Source: UBA5859 sp041940025 (lineage in GTDB: Bacteria > Pseudomonadota > Gammaproteobacteria > UBA5859). Taken from it: a stretch of 64,000 bases of DNA. Positions 50,467 through 60,238 of this stretch are shown here, in pieces; within the stretch, counting starts at the first letter, position 1; every line of letters starts with the position of its first letter. The notes under the pieces are model-generated. The model saw only the letters and a program-made list of their open reading frames with translations. It had not been told where the DNA came from and did no database searches. Location of the stretch: positions 1-64,000 of the forward strand of contig JBGTSY010000011.1 of NCBI GenBank assembly GCA_041940025.1, in the 5' to 3' direction. A program made the translations under genes and the position numbers.

Positions 50467-53013
50467 ATGCGTGACACGCATCGACCAAATATCATCGTCA
50501 TTGGCAACGGCATGGTCGGCCAAAAATTGTTGGAAAACTTAGTAGAAACTGGCGCACACCAACATTTTAATATTTTGACTTTTTCTGAGGAACCTCGCCC
50601 TGCCTACGATCGGGTGGGATTGAGTTCTTTCTTTTCTGGCAAAAGCGCGGACGATCTGTCTCTTATCCCAGAGGGATTTTTTCAACAACATGATATCGGC
50701 ATTCATCTATCCGAAGCGGTCACAGAAATCGATAGAGAACAAAAAGTCATCTCCACCAAGACGGGAAATCGCTACGCCTACGAAGTTTTAATTATCGCCA
50801 CTGGATCTTACCCTTTCGTGCCTCCCTTACCTGGGCGTGATCGAGAACATTGCTATGTGTATCGCACCATAGAAGATCTTGAGTCCATCGCTGCCTGCGG
50901 CAAACAGAGTCGAATCGGCGTGGTCGTGGGTGGGGGCTTATTAGGTCTAGAAGCCGCCAAGGCTCTAAAAGACATGAACCTTGAAACACATGTCGTAGAA
51001 TTCGCGCCCAGATTGATGGCTGTACAGGTGGATGAAACGGGTGGAGAGTTGCTGCGCACAAAAATTGAAGCGTTGGGCGTACAGGTACACACACAGAAAA
51101 ATTCCAAAGAGATTGTCGACGGCGAACACCATCTACATCGCATCAATTTCGTGGACGGGGAATTTTTAGAGACCGATATGATTGTGTTTTCGGCCGGGAT
51201 CCGACCTCAGGATGCTTTGGCCCGCCAATGCGATTTAGCACTTGGCGAGAGAGGGGGCATCGTCATTAATGATCATTGCCAAACCTCTGATCCCTCAATT
51301 TATGCCATCGGTGAGTGTGCTTTGTGGGAAAACCGCATCTTCGGATTGGTGGCGCCAGGTTATCAAATGGCCAAGGTGGCGGCACAACATATTTCCGGTC
51401 AGTCCGCTGCGTTTACTGGTGCAGATATGAGTACCAAGCTCAAGCTATTAGGGGTAGATGTGGCCAGTATCGGGGACGCCCATGCTCGAGCTGAAGGGGC
51501 ACTCTGTTTCAATTATCTCGATCAAATAAAAGGTATTTATAAAAAGATTGTAGTGGACGCGAATCGCCAACGTCTACTGGGTGCGGTGCTTGTCGGTGAT
51601 GCGGAAGAATATGGCTCTCTACTGCAAATGTGCCTCAACGATATGCCGTTACCGGAAAATGCCGATTCACTTATTTTGCCGCAATACGATGGTAGCGAAA
51701 TGAAGGGTTTGGGAGTCGACGCCCTACCGGACACCGCGCAAATTTGCTCCTGTAATAATGTAAGCAAAGGAGATATTTGTCATGCAGTGAGTGAAGGTGC
51801 AACCACCTTGGGGGCGTTAAAAGAAGTCACCAAAGCATCCACTACCTGCGGCGGTTGTACGGCACTGGTCGGGCAGGTACTGAACGCCGAACTGCTTAAA
51901 TTAGGTGTGGAAGTGAATACGGACATCTGCGAACACTTCCCCTATACGCGGCAGGAGTTGTATCACCTAGTACGAGTTAACAAGATACAGACGTTTGCTG
52001 AATTAATCGCCAAGCACGGCACAGGCAAAGGATGTGATATTTGCAAACCTGCGGTGGCTTCCATTCTTGCTTCCTGTTGGAATCAATACATTCTTAAACC
52101 AGAACACAGTCAGTTACAGGATACCAACGATCGCTTCCTGGCGAACATGCAAAAAAACGGCACCTACTCAGTGGTACCTCGTGTACCAGGAGGCGAGATC
52201 ACGCCTGATAAACTCATCGCCATCGGTGAAGTGGCGAAAAAATATGATCTCTACACCAAAATAACCGGAGGGCAACGTATTGATCTTTTCGGCGCCAGAT
52301 TAGAGCAGTTGCCCTCAATATGGGAGGAGCTTATCGCTGCTGGCTTCGAAAGCGGTCATGCCTACGGGAAAGCGATGCGCACGGTGAAATCCTGTGTGGG
52401 TAGTACCTGGTGCCGATATGGTGTACAAGACAGTGTGGGTATGGCCATCCAAGTTGAAAAGCGCTATCGTGGCATACGCTCTCCCCACAAGTTAAAGCTT
52501 GCGGTATCCGGTTGTACCCGGGAATGCGCCGAAGCACAGAGCAAGGACGTAGGTGTCATCGCGACCGAAAAAGGCTGGAATCTTTATGTCTGTGGTAACG
52601 GTGGTATGAAACCGAGGCACGCGGATTTATTGGCTTCGGATCTAAATGATGAGACTCTAATTCGCTATATCGATCGCTTTTTGATGTTTTACATCAGCAC
52701 AGCCGATCGTCTACAACGCACTTCCGTTTGGTTAGACAATCTTGAAGGTGGTATCGACTACGTGAAACAGGTAGTGTGTGATGATTCTTTATCCATAGCC
52801 GCCGAGTTAGAAAGTGACATGCAATCGCTTATAGATAGCTATGTGTGTGAATGGCGCCACACTGTGGAGAATGCCGAAGAGCGAAAGAGATTCACTCATT
52901 TTATTAATAGTACAGAGCCGGATAGCGGTGTTCAGTTTGTCAAAGAACGCGATCAAATTCGCCCTGCTTCGACAGAAGAACTGCAGCAGATACAGTTGCA
53001 ATCATTGAACTAA
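50467..53013 (+). CDS. nirB: NAD(P)H-dependent nitrite reductase, large subunit
   Basis: A cytosolic six-electron reduction of nitrite to ammonium. It has an N-terminal FAD domain (IIVIGNGMVGQKLLENL, about residues 9-25), an NAD(P)-binding fold (IGVVVGGGLLGLEAAKAL, about 150-167), a BFD-like 2Fe-2S region (CSCNNVSKGDI, about 428-438; TTCGGCTALV, about 460-469; GKGCDICKPA), then the sulfite/nitrite reductase domains with siroheme-4Fe4S cysteines in KSCVGSTWCRYG and LAVSGCTRECAEAQSK (about 640-690). The 848 aa length is standard. It is the first gene of the operon, with a sigma-54-type promoter about 115 bp upstream. Confidence 0.95.
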   Translation: MRDTHRPNIIVIGNGMVGQKLLENLVETGAHQHFNILTFSEEPRPAYDRVGLSSFFSGKSADDLSLIPEGFFQQHDIGIHLSEAVTEIDREQKVISTKTGNRYAYEVLIIATGSYPFVPPLPGRDREHCYVYRTIEDLESIAACGKQSRIGVVVGGGLLGLEAAKALKDMNLETHVVEFAPRLMAVQVDETGGELLRTKIEALGVQVHTQKNSKEIVDGEHHLHRINFVDGEFLETDMIVFSAGIRPQDALARQCDLALGERGGIVINDHCQTSDPSIYAIGECALWENRIFGLVAPGYQMAKVAAQHISGQSAAFTGADMSTKLKLLGVDVASIGDAHARAEGALCFNYLDQIKGIYKKIVVDANRQRLLGAVLVGDAEEYGSLLQMCLNDMPLPENADSLILPQYDGSEMKGLGVDALPDTAQICSCNNVSKGDICHAVSEGATTLGALKEVTKASTTCGGCTALVGQVLNAELLKLGVEVNTDICEHFPYTRQELYHLVRVNKIQTFAELIAKHGTGKGCDICKPAVASILASCWNQYILKPEHSQLQDTNDRFLANMQKNGTYSVVPRVPGGEITPDKLIAIGEVAKKYDLYTKITGGQRIDLFGARLEQLPSIWEELIAAGFESGHAYGKAMRTVKSCVGSTWCRYGVQDSVGMAIQVEKRYRGIRSPHKLKLAVSGCTRECAEAQSKDVGVIATEKGWNLYVCGNGGMKPRHADLLASDLNDETLIRYIDRFLMFYISTADRLQRTSVWLDNLEGGIDYVKQVVCDDSLSIAAELESDMQSLIDSYVCEWRHTVENAEERKRFTHFINSTEPDSGVQFVKERDQIRPASTEELQQIQLQSLN

Positions 53014-53129
53014 AACCTTCTTCTGATTGAATATCGTGTCACCCGCTTCCTACTACATGCAATCCGCTGGTAGTCATGGCTTGGGTGACTGGACCAGTGA
53101 AAGTTAACGAGTCGAGGAGCCATCCATCT

Positions 53130-53471
53130 ATGACGTTAAAGTGGACTCAAGTATGTCACCTTGAAGAGATCTTGCCGAATACAGGGTGTTGCGCACTGCA
53201 TGATCAGCAACAAGTGGCAATTTTTCGTATTGAGGAGTCAGAAGAGCTATATGCTGTGCAAAATTATGATCCCCTCGGAGAGGCAAATGTTTTATCGAGA
53301 GGTATTTTGGGTGATCTCAATGGGGAATTAGTCGTCGCCTCCCCATTATATAAACATCACTACTCCTTAAAGACCGGAAAATGTTTGGAGGACGAGTCCG
53401 TGCAACTTCAAACCTTTCCTATTAGAGTAGAAAATGGTCGAGTGGAACTCGGCAGCGTTTCTTTGAATTGA
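53130..53471 (+). CDS. nirD: Nitrite reductase small subunit
   Basis: A 113-residue Rieske-fold subunit of assimilatory-type nitrite reductase (WTQVCHLEEILPNTGCCALH at the N-terminus; ASPLYKHHYSLKTGKCLEDE later). As in other NirD proteins the cluster Cys/His set is incomplete, so it does not hold a Rieske centre. ATG 53130 is chosen because GAGGAG (53114-53119) precedes it and the size then fits the family; an upstream in-frame ATG (53076) adds 18 residues without homology character. It lies between nirB and narG, 22 bp before narG. Confidence 0.88.
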   Translation: MTLKWTQVCHLEEILPNTGCCALHDQQQVAIFRIEESEELYAVQNYDPLGEANVLSRGILGDLNGELVVASPLYKHHYSLKTGKCLEDESVQLQTFPIRVENGRVELGSVSLN

Positions 53472-53492
53472 TATAACAATTAGGCAATTTAA

Positions 53493-56400
53493 ATGAGTCA
53501 TTTCCTAGATAGATTACAGTTCTTCAAGAAAAAACAAGGACAATTTGCAAACGGCCATGGTGAGACCAGCAACGAAGATCGCTCCTGGGAAGATGGCTAT
53601 CGTCAGCGCTGGCAGCATGACAAGGTTGTGCGCTCTACCCATGGCGTCAATTGCACCGGATCCTGTAGCTGGAAGATATACGTCAAAAATGGCCTCGTCA
53701 CTTGGGAGACTCAACAGACCGACTATCCACGTACGCGTCCAGATCTACCTAATCACGAACCAAGGGGATGTCCCCGGGGGGCCAGCTATTCTTGGTACAT
53801 ATACAGCGCAAATCGATTGAAATATCCTTTGGTTCGCAAAAAACTGGTGAAGTTGTGGCGAGACGCCAGACAAACTCAAGACGCCGTCGACGCCTGGCAA
53901 TCTATTGTAGAAGACAGCGAAAAAGCCAACGCCTATAAGCAACAAAGAGGATTAGGTGGCTTTGTACGATCCACATGGGATGAAGTAAACGAAATCATCG
54001 CCGCAGCCAATAGCTATACGATTAAACAATATGGTCCCGACCGAGTGTGTGGCTTCTCACCTATACCTGCCATGTCTATGGTCTCTTACGCGGCCGGTAC
54101 TCGGTATCTGTCTTTAATTGGTGGCACCTGTTTAAGTTTCTATGACTGGTACTGTGATTTGCCGCCCAGCTCTCCGCAGGTTTGGGGAGAGCAAACAGAT
54201 GTGCCCGAATCTGCCGATTGGTACAACTCTAATTTCTTAATCCTCTGGGGTTCCAATGTACCGCAAACACGCACACCGGATGCCCATTTTTATGCTGAAG
54301 TACGCTACAAAGGCACCAAAAGCGTGGTCATTACACCGGATTTTTCAGAGGCATCTAAGTTCGCCGATCTCTGGTTGGCCCCGAAGCAGGGTACCGATGC
54401 AGCCCTCGCAATGGCTTTTGGTCATGTGATCCTAAAAGAATATCATGTTGATAATCCCAGTCCCTACTTTATCGATTACTGTCGTCAATATACGGATATG
54501 CCCTTGTTGGTCAAGCTGACGTCTCACAAGGATGGAAGCCATAAAGCCGATCGGTTTCTACGTGCCTCGGACTTTGTAGACGGTTTGGGCGAGCAAAACA
54601 ATCCTGAATGGAAGACTGTGGGTTTTGATGAGCAGACAGATCAATTCTGCGTGCCCACCGGCTCAATTGGATTTCGCTGGGGAGAACAGGGCAAATGGAA
54701 CATCGAGGAAAAAGAGAGTAACGGTCAACCTACTACATTGACTCTCTCCTTACTTAATAATAGAGACGAAGTAACTTCCGTTGCTTTCCCTTATTTTGGT
54801 GGCAATGAACGTGAACACTTCCAGCATACAGAACATCAGGATGTGCTCTACCGTCATATCCCTACCAAGAAGGTGACGCTTGCTTCTGGTGAAGAGGTAT
54901 TGGTTGCCACCGTCTATGATCTGCTGTTGGCTCACTATGGCGTCGATCGGGGATTGGGGGGCGACAATGTCGCAAAAAGCTATGATGATGATGTTCCCTG
55001 CACACCCGGCTGGCAGCAAAAGATCACCGGAGTGAAACCGCAAGATGTGGTCACGGTCGCTCGGCAATTCGCAGAAACCGCGCACAAAACCCGTGGGCGT
55101 TCCATGATTATCGTGGGCGCCGGACTCAATCACTGGTACCACAACGACATGAACTATCGCGGCTTGATTAACATGTTATTGATGTGTGGCTGCGTGGGCC
55201 AATCAGGAGGCGGCTGGTCTCACTATGTGGGGCAAGAAAAACTACGTCCACAAACTGGATGGACCGCGCTGGCTTTCGCGCTCGACTGGAATCGCCCACC
55301 CAGGCAAATGAATGGCACCTCATTTTTTTACAATCATACCAGTCAATGGCGTTACGAGAAGGTAGGCATCGAAGAGATCCTCTCACCACTTGCAGATAAG
55401 GAACACTATTCGGGTAGCGTCTTAGACTACAATATTCGCGCAGAGCGTATGGGCTGGTTACCGAGCGCGCCGCAACTGGATACCAATCCGTTAAAGTTAG
55501 CTGCTGAAGCCGATGAGAAGAATTTATCCGTAGAAGATCACCTCTGTAGTGAATTAAAATCTCATCAGATCTCCATGGCTTGCGAAGATCCAGACAATCC
55601 TCAAAATTTCCCGCGTAATCTTTTTGTTTGGCGTTCTAATATTCTAGGTTCCAGTGGTAAAGGTCATGAATATTTTCTACATCACTTGCTGGGTACAAAA
55701 CATGGCCTGTTGGGTAAAGAACTTGGTGAGGATACCAACTTAAAGCCAGAAGAGGTGAAATGGCACCAACAAGGTGCCACCGGAAAATTAGATCTTCTGG
55801 TGACGCTAGATTTTCGAATGTCCACCACCTGTCTCTATTCGGATATCGTCTTACCCACCGCCAGTTGGTATGAAAAAGATGATTTAAATACCTCTGACAT
55901 GCATCCCTTTATTCATCCTCTTTCTGCAGCCGTGGATCCGGTGTGGGAATCTCGATCCGACTGGGATATCTACAAAGGCATCGCGAAGAAGTTTTCCGAG
56001 GTCTGTGTGGGGCATCTAGGTAAAGAAAAAGATGTGGTGCTCACGCCACTCATGCACGACTCTCCGGGTGAAATTGCCCAACCATTTGATGTGCAAGATT
56101 GGAAAAAAGGTGAGTGTGCACCGATTCCTGGAAAAACCATGCAGCAAATCACCGTTGTGGAGCGAGATTATCCCGATACCTACAAAAAGTTCACCTCCCT
56201 TGGTCCACTCATGGAGTCTCTGGGTAATGGTGGCAAAGGCATCCAGTGGAATACCGAGACAGAAGTTAATTTCCTGACGCAATTAAATCATCCTGTGTTA
56301 GACGAAGGTGTCTCCAAGGGGCGTCCACAGATAGAAAGCGCCATAGATGCAGCCGAAGTAATCTTATCTCTGGCACCAGAAACCAACGGCCAAGTGGCGG

Positions 56401-57245
56401 TGAAAGCCTGGGAATCTCTGGGCAAAATCACTGGACGAGAACACACCCATTTGGCATTACCCAAACAGGACGAAAAAATTCGTTTTCGAGATATACAGGC
56501 GCAGCCGCGAAAGATTATCTCCTCTCCCATATGGAGTGGATTAGAAGACGAACATGTGAGCTACAACGCAGGCTACACCAATGTTCATGAACTGATCCCC
56601 TGGCGCACACTCACAGGACGGCAGCAGTTTTATCTGGACCATCAGTGGATGCTGGCATTTGGCGAAGGCTTTTGCCAATACCGACCGCCCATAGACACAA
56701 AAACCGTTAATCCCATATTAAATAAAAAGCCTAACGGGCACCGTGAAATAGCATTGAATTGGATCACGCCTCATCAAAAATGGGGTATCCACAGCACATA
56801 TACTGAAAACCTGCTGATGCTCACCCTATCCAGAGGTGGCCCGATTATTTGGCTGAGCGAAATCGATGCGGCAAAAGTAGGCATTGAAGATAACGATTGG
56901 GTGGAAGTCTTTAATGTCAATGGTGCCTTAACTGCCCGTGCCGTAGTCAGTCAGCGGGTGAATGAAGGCATGACCATGATGTATCACGCGCAAGAGCGCA
57001 TCGTTAACAACCCAGGCGCAGAAAGCACCGGTACACGAGGTGGCATACATAACTCTGTCACTCGAGTAGTTTTGAAACCCACGCATATGATCGGCGCCTA
57101 TGCACAATTCAGCTATGGCTTTAATTACTATGGCACTGTGGGGTCCAATCGTGATGAATTTGTCATCGTGAGAAAAATGAATCAAATAGATTGGCTCGAT
57201 GGCGAGACCGCAGCATACAAGCAAACAGACGGAGCAGTAGTGTAA
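53493..57245 (+). CDS. narG: Respiratory nitrate reductase, alpha (catalytic) subunit
   Basis: A molybdenum bis-MGD enzyme of 1250 aa on the cytosolic face of the membrane. The FS0 cluster site is HGVNCTGSCSW with His50, Cys54 and Cys58 plus Cys93 in PRGCPRGASYS, matching the known NarG His/Cys pattern. Asp222 in DWYCDLPPSS is the expected Mo ligand at the same number as in E. coli. The N-terminus has no twin-arginine signal, as expected of NarG. It is followed at once by narH (TAAATG). Quinol-linked nitrate reduction through NarI is the family role. That it stands after nirBD rather than after narK is unusual. Confidence 0.96.
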   Translation: MSHFLDRLQFFKKKQGQFANGHGETSNEDRSWEDGYRQRWQHDKVVRSTHGVNCTGSCSWKIYVKNGLVTWETQQTDYPRTRPDLPNHEPRGCPRGASYSWYIYSANRLKYPLVRKKLVKLWRDARQTQDAVDAWQSIVEDSEKANAYKQQRGLGGFVRSTWDEVNEIIAAANSYTIKQYGPDRVCGFSPIPAMSMVSYAAGTRYLSLIGGTCLSFYDWYCDLPPSSPQVWGEQTDVPESADWYNSNFLILWGSNVPQTRTPDAHFYAEVRYKGTKSVVITPDFSEASKFADLWLAPKQGTDAALAMAFGHVILKEYHVDNPSPYFIDYCRQYTDMPLLVKLTSHKDGSHKADRFLRASDFVDGLGEQNNPEWKTVGFDEQTDQFCVPTGSIGFRWGEQGKWNIEEKESNGQPTTLTLSLLNNRDEVTSVAFPYFGGNEREHFQHTEHQDVLYRHIPTKKVTLASGEEVLVATVYDLLLAHYGVDRGLGGDNVAKSYDDDVPCTPGWQQKITGVKPQDVVTVARQFAETAHKTRGRSMIIVGAGLNHWYHNDMNYRGLINMLLMCGCVGQSGGGWSHYVGQEKLRPQTGWTALAFALDWNRPPRQMNGTSFFYNHTSQWRYEKVGIEEILSPLADKEHYSGSVLDYNIRAERMGWLPSAPQLDTNPLKLAAEADEKNLSVEDHLCSELKSHQISMACEDPDNPQNFPRNLFVWRSNILGSSGKGHEYFLHHLLGTKHGLLGKELGEDTNLKPEEVKWHQQGATGKLDLLVTLDFRMSTTCLYSDIVLPTASWYEKDDLNTSDMHPFIHPLSAAVDPVWESRSDWDIYKGIAKKFSEVCVGHLGKEKDVVLTPLMHDSPGEIAQPFDVQDWKKGECAPIPGKTMQQITVVERDYPDTYKKFTSLGPLMESLGNGGKGIQWNTETEVNFLTQLNHPVLDEGVSKGRPQIESAIDAAEVILSLAPETNGQVAVKAWESLGKITGREHTHLALPKQDEKIRFRDIQAQPRKIISSPIWSGLEDEHVSYNAGYTNVHELIPWRTLTGRQQFYLDHQWMLAFGEGFCQYRPPIDTKTVNPILNKKPNGHREIALNWITPHQKWGIHSTYTENLLMLTLSRGGPIIWLSEIDAAKVGIEDNDWVEVFNVNGALTARAVVSQRVNEGMTMMYHAQERIVNNPGAESTGTRGGIHNSVTRVVLKPTHMIGAYAQFSYGFNYYGTVGSNRDEFVIVRKMNQIDWLDGETAAYKQTDGAVV

Positions 57246-58832
57246 ATGAAGATTCGCGCACAAATCGGTATGGTCTTAAATTTAGACAAATGTATTGGAT
57301 GCCATACATGCTCTATCACATGTAAAAATGTATGGACCTCTCGAGAAGGAACAGAATACGCTTGGTTTAATAACGTGGAAACCAAACCAGGAGTGGGGTA
57401 TCCCAAAGAGTGGGAAAATCAAGATCGCTGGAAAGGGGGTTGGAAACTCAAAGGCAACGGCGAGTTACAACCTAAAATTGGCGGCAAATTCCGAGTGCTG
57501 GCGAACATCTTTGCCAACCCAGATTTGCCGGAAATTGATGACTATTACGAACCATTCGATTTCGATTACCAACATTTGCACCAAGCGCCTGAAGCAGCGC
57601 ACCAACCCACTGCCCGCCCCCGCTCCCTGATCTCAGGTGAGCGTATGGAAAAAATCGAATGGGGTCCGAATTGGGAGGAGATTCTAGGCACAGAATTCAA
57701 GAAACGCTCCAAAGATAAAAATTTCGACCAGGTACAAAAAGAGATCTACGGTCAGTTTGAAAACACCTTTATGATGTACCTGCCACGACTATGTGAGCAC
57801 TGTTTGAATCCCGCTTGTGTGGCCACCTGCCCTTCCGGTGCCATCTATAAAAGAGAAGAAGACGGCATCGTACTCATTGACCAAGATAAGTGTCGCGGTT
57901 GGCGCATGTGTGTCAGTGGTTGTCCGTACAAGAAAATCTACTACAACTGGAAATCCGGCAAGTCAGAAAAATGTATTTTTTGTTATCCACGTATCGAAGT
58001 GGGACAGCCTACCGTCTGCTCCGAAACCTGTGTGGGTCGTATCCGGTATCTCGGTGTACTGCTGTATGATGCAGATCGAATAGAAGAAGTTGCATCCACG
58101 CCGAATGAACAAGACCTTTACAAGAAGCAGTTGGAAATCTTCCTGGATCCTAACGATCCAGAAATTATTGCCCAAGCGAGAAAAGATGGTGTACCGGATA
58201 ATTGGTTAGAGGCAGCACAACGCTCACCCGTCTACATGATGGCGATGGACTGGCAGCTCGCCTTACCCTTGCACCCAGAATATCGCACCTTGCCCATGGT
58301 GTGGTATGTGCCACCCTTAAGCCCCATTCAAAGTGCTGCCGATAGTGGTGCAATCGGAATGAACGGCATCATCCCAGATGTGGACAGTTTGCGAATCCCA
58401 GTGAGATACCTGGCGAATATGCTCACCGCTGGAGATGAGGCACCTGTACTCTTGGCATTAAAGCGGCTTCTCGCCATGCGGGCCTACAAGCGAAGCGAAC
58501 AAGTTGATGGTGAAATCAACTTGAAGGTTTTGCAGGAAGTTGGGCTGACGCCAACTCAAGTTGAAAGTATGTATCGATACTTAGCAATCGCTAACTATGA
58601 AGATAGATTCGTCATTCCCACCGGACATCGTGAATATGCAGTGGATGCTTTTCCAGAAAAATCCGGTTGTGGTTTCAGTTTTGGAAACGGTTGCTCTGAA
58701 GGAAACTCGAATCTTGGTCTGTTTGGTAATAATCGCGCCAATAGTACTACGGTACAAGCCTTATCTGGATCTGAATCTGCCACCGAAGGTAATCCTCTAG
58801 AAATTCGTCATTTATTTTCGACGCGTCGCTAA
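57246..58832 (+). CDS. narH: Respiratory nitrate reductase, beta (iron-sulfur) subunit
   Basis: A 528-residue electron-transfer subunit carrying four Fe-S clusters. The cysteine groups are CIGCHTCSITCKNVW (about residues 16-30), CEHCLNPACVATCPSG (about 184-199), CRGWRMCVSGCP (about 217-228, where Trp replaces a Cys so the cluster is 3Fe-4S) and CIFCYPRIEVGQPTVCSETC (about 244-263). ATG directly follows the narG stop. The C-terminal tail after about 490 is Gly/Asn/Ser-rich. It passes electrons from NarI haems to NarG. Confidence 0.96.
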   Translation: MKIRAQIGMVLNLDKCIGCHTCSITCKNVWTSREGTEYAWFNNVETKPGVGYPKEWENQDRWKGGWKLKGNGELQPKIGGKFRVLANIFANPDLPEIDDYYEPFDFDYQHLHQAPEAAHQPTARPRSLISGERMEKIEWGPNWEEILGTEFKKRSKDKNFDQVQKEIYGQFENTFMMYLPRLCEHCLNPACVATCPSGAIYKREEDGIVLIDQDKCRGWRMCVSGCPYKKIYYNWKSGKSEKCIFCYPRIEVGQPTVCSETCVGRIRYLGVLLYDADRIEEVASTPNEQDLYKKQLEIFLDPNDPEIIAQARKDGVPDNWLEAAQRSPVYMMAMDWQLALPLHPEYRTLPMVWYVPPLSPIQSAADSGAIGMNGIIPDVDSLRIPVRYLANMLTAGDEAPVLLALKRLLAMRAYKRSEQVDGEINLKVLQEVGLTPTQVESMYRYLAIANYEDRFVIPTGHREYAVDAFPEKSGCGFSFGNGCSEGNSNLGLFGNNRANSTTVQALSGSESATEGNPLEIRHLFSTRR

Positions 58833-58842
58833 AAGGTCCACC

Positions 58843-59529
58843 ATGAAAAATCTAAAACTGTTTTCAATCTTACTCTCCTACCCAGAACCTAGATGGAGTA
58901 ACGAATTTGACCAAATGCGCGAGTACATAGAGGCGGAGGAAAACTTCACTGCGGCTCAAAAACAAAAATTAATAGGCTTTATTGAATGCTTATCAACCGA
59001 AGACATTCTCGATTCTCAAGAGCGATATGTGTCCAGCTTTGACAAGGGGCGATCTCTTTCTATGTTGTTATTTGAACATGTTCACGGAGAATCGAGAGAT
59101 CGGGGTCAAGCCATGGTGGATCTGATGCAAACCTATGAGAGCCGTGGATTCGAGCTGAGCACACATGAGCTACCGGACCATTTAACGGTATTTTTGGAGT
59201 TTTTATCACATTGTGATGCAACGGAATCGGTGCAGTGGCTAACAGAAATTTCAGATATTCTGGTATTGATCTGTTCCCGCCTGTATGAACGTAAAAGCCC
59301 ATATGCAGACGTATTCAAGGTGCTGTGCGAACTGTCTGGGATCTCTGAATTAGATGAAGAGATTCAGACTAAGGTTCAGGCAGAGCCCAGAGACGATTCT
59401 CCCGAAGCGTTAGATAAAGTTTGGCAAGAAGAGGCGGTACGATTTGGCGGCGTCAACGTACCGGGAGGCCTACCCGCCTCCGCTGACCAAAAGTCGGGAA
59501 ACAACTTAACTCTTAAAACTGTATCCTAA
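58843..59529 (+). CDS. narJ: Nitrate reductase assembly chaperone
   Basis: A 228-residue chaperone of the NarJ/TorD family, needed to load molybdenum cofactor into NarG before membrane docking. The diagnostic region is LLFEHVHGESRDRGQAMVDL (about residues 75-94), and YPEPRW near the start is also typical. The C-terminal tail is acidic and less conserved. It starts 10 bp after narH and ends 12 bp before narI, so it is in the same operon. Confidence 0.92.
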   Translation: MKNLKLFSILLSYPEPRWSNEFDQMREYIEAEENFTAAQKQKLIGFIECLSTEDILDSQERYVSSFDKGRSLSMLLFEHVHGESRDRGQAMVDLMQTYESRGFELSTHELPDHLTVFLEFLSHCDATESVQWLTEISDILVLICSRLYERKSPYADVFKVLCELSGISELDEEIQTKVQAEPRDDSPEALDKVWQEEAVRFGGVNVPGGLPASADQKSGNNLTLKTVS

Positions 59530-59541
59530 AGGAATCCAACA

Positions 59542-60234
59542 ATGGCATGGTTGAATCATTTCATACACGAACTTCTTTTTGGGCTTTTTCCCTATTTTGC
59601 TATCACGGTGATGTTGGTAGGTTCCGTTATTAGATTCGACCGTGAGCAATACAGTTGGAGAAGTGGTTCCAGTCAAATGTTACGTACCAAGTCCTTTCGA
59701 TTGGCAAGTAATCTATTTCATTTCGGTATTTTATTTTTGATGTTAGGCCACTTTGTGGGTTTATTGACTCCACCGAAAATTTATCATGCCTTCGGCCTGT
59801 CCACCGCAGACAAACAGCTCATCGCTATGAGCGCGGGGGGCGCAGCCGGAATCGTCTGTTTTATTGGACTAACAATGTTGTTACATCGGCGCCTCTATGA
59901 TCCCAGAATCAGGGCGACAAGTTCGTTCAGTGATATTTTCATACTCATACTTATCTATGTACAGCTGATATTAGGTCTGTTTTCTATTGTGGTTTCTGCA
60001 TTCCATATGGATGGGGCGCAAATGGTCCTGCTAGCAGAATGGGCGCAACGAATCGTCAGTTTCCGACCTGATGCCGCCGACCAGTTATTGCACGTTAACA
60101 TTATCTATAAACTTCATGTCCTGTTAGGGCTAATTATTGTGCTGGTTTTTCCGTTCACTCGTTTGATACATATTATTAGTGCGCCGATTTGGTACTTGGG
60201 CAGGAGTTATCAAATTGTGAGAACCAGAAGGTAA
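59542..60234 (+). CDS. narI: Respiratory nitrate reductase, gamma (cytochrome b) subunit
   Basis: A 230-residue membrane cytochrome b with five helices. The four haem-ligating histidines are at His60 and His70 (LFHFGILFLMLGHFVG) and His192 and His210 (YKLHVLLGLII and TRLIHIIS), in the spacing known for NarI. It oxidises quinol at the periplasmic side and passes electrons to NarH. The stop is four bases before the parvulin gene start. Confidence 0.94.
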   Translation: MAWLNHFIHELLFGLFPYFAITVMLVGSVIRFDREQYSWRSGSSQMLRTKSFRLASNLFHFGILFLMLGHFVGLLTPPKIYHAFGLSTADKQLIAMSAGGAAGIVCFIGLTMLLHRRLYDPRIRATSSFSDIFILILIYVQLILGLFSIVVSAFHMDGAQMVLLAEWAQRIVSFRPDAADQLLHVNIIYKLHVLLGLIIVLVFPFTRLIHIISAPIWYLGRSYQIVRTRR

Positions 60235-60238
60235 GCGT

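Noticed and set aside
53076..53129. Longer NirD start at ATG 53076
   Set aside because: Adds 18 residues without family character, and a good GAGGAG site lies before ATG 53130.
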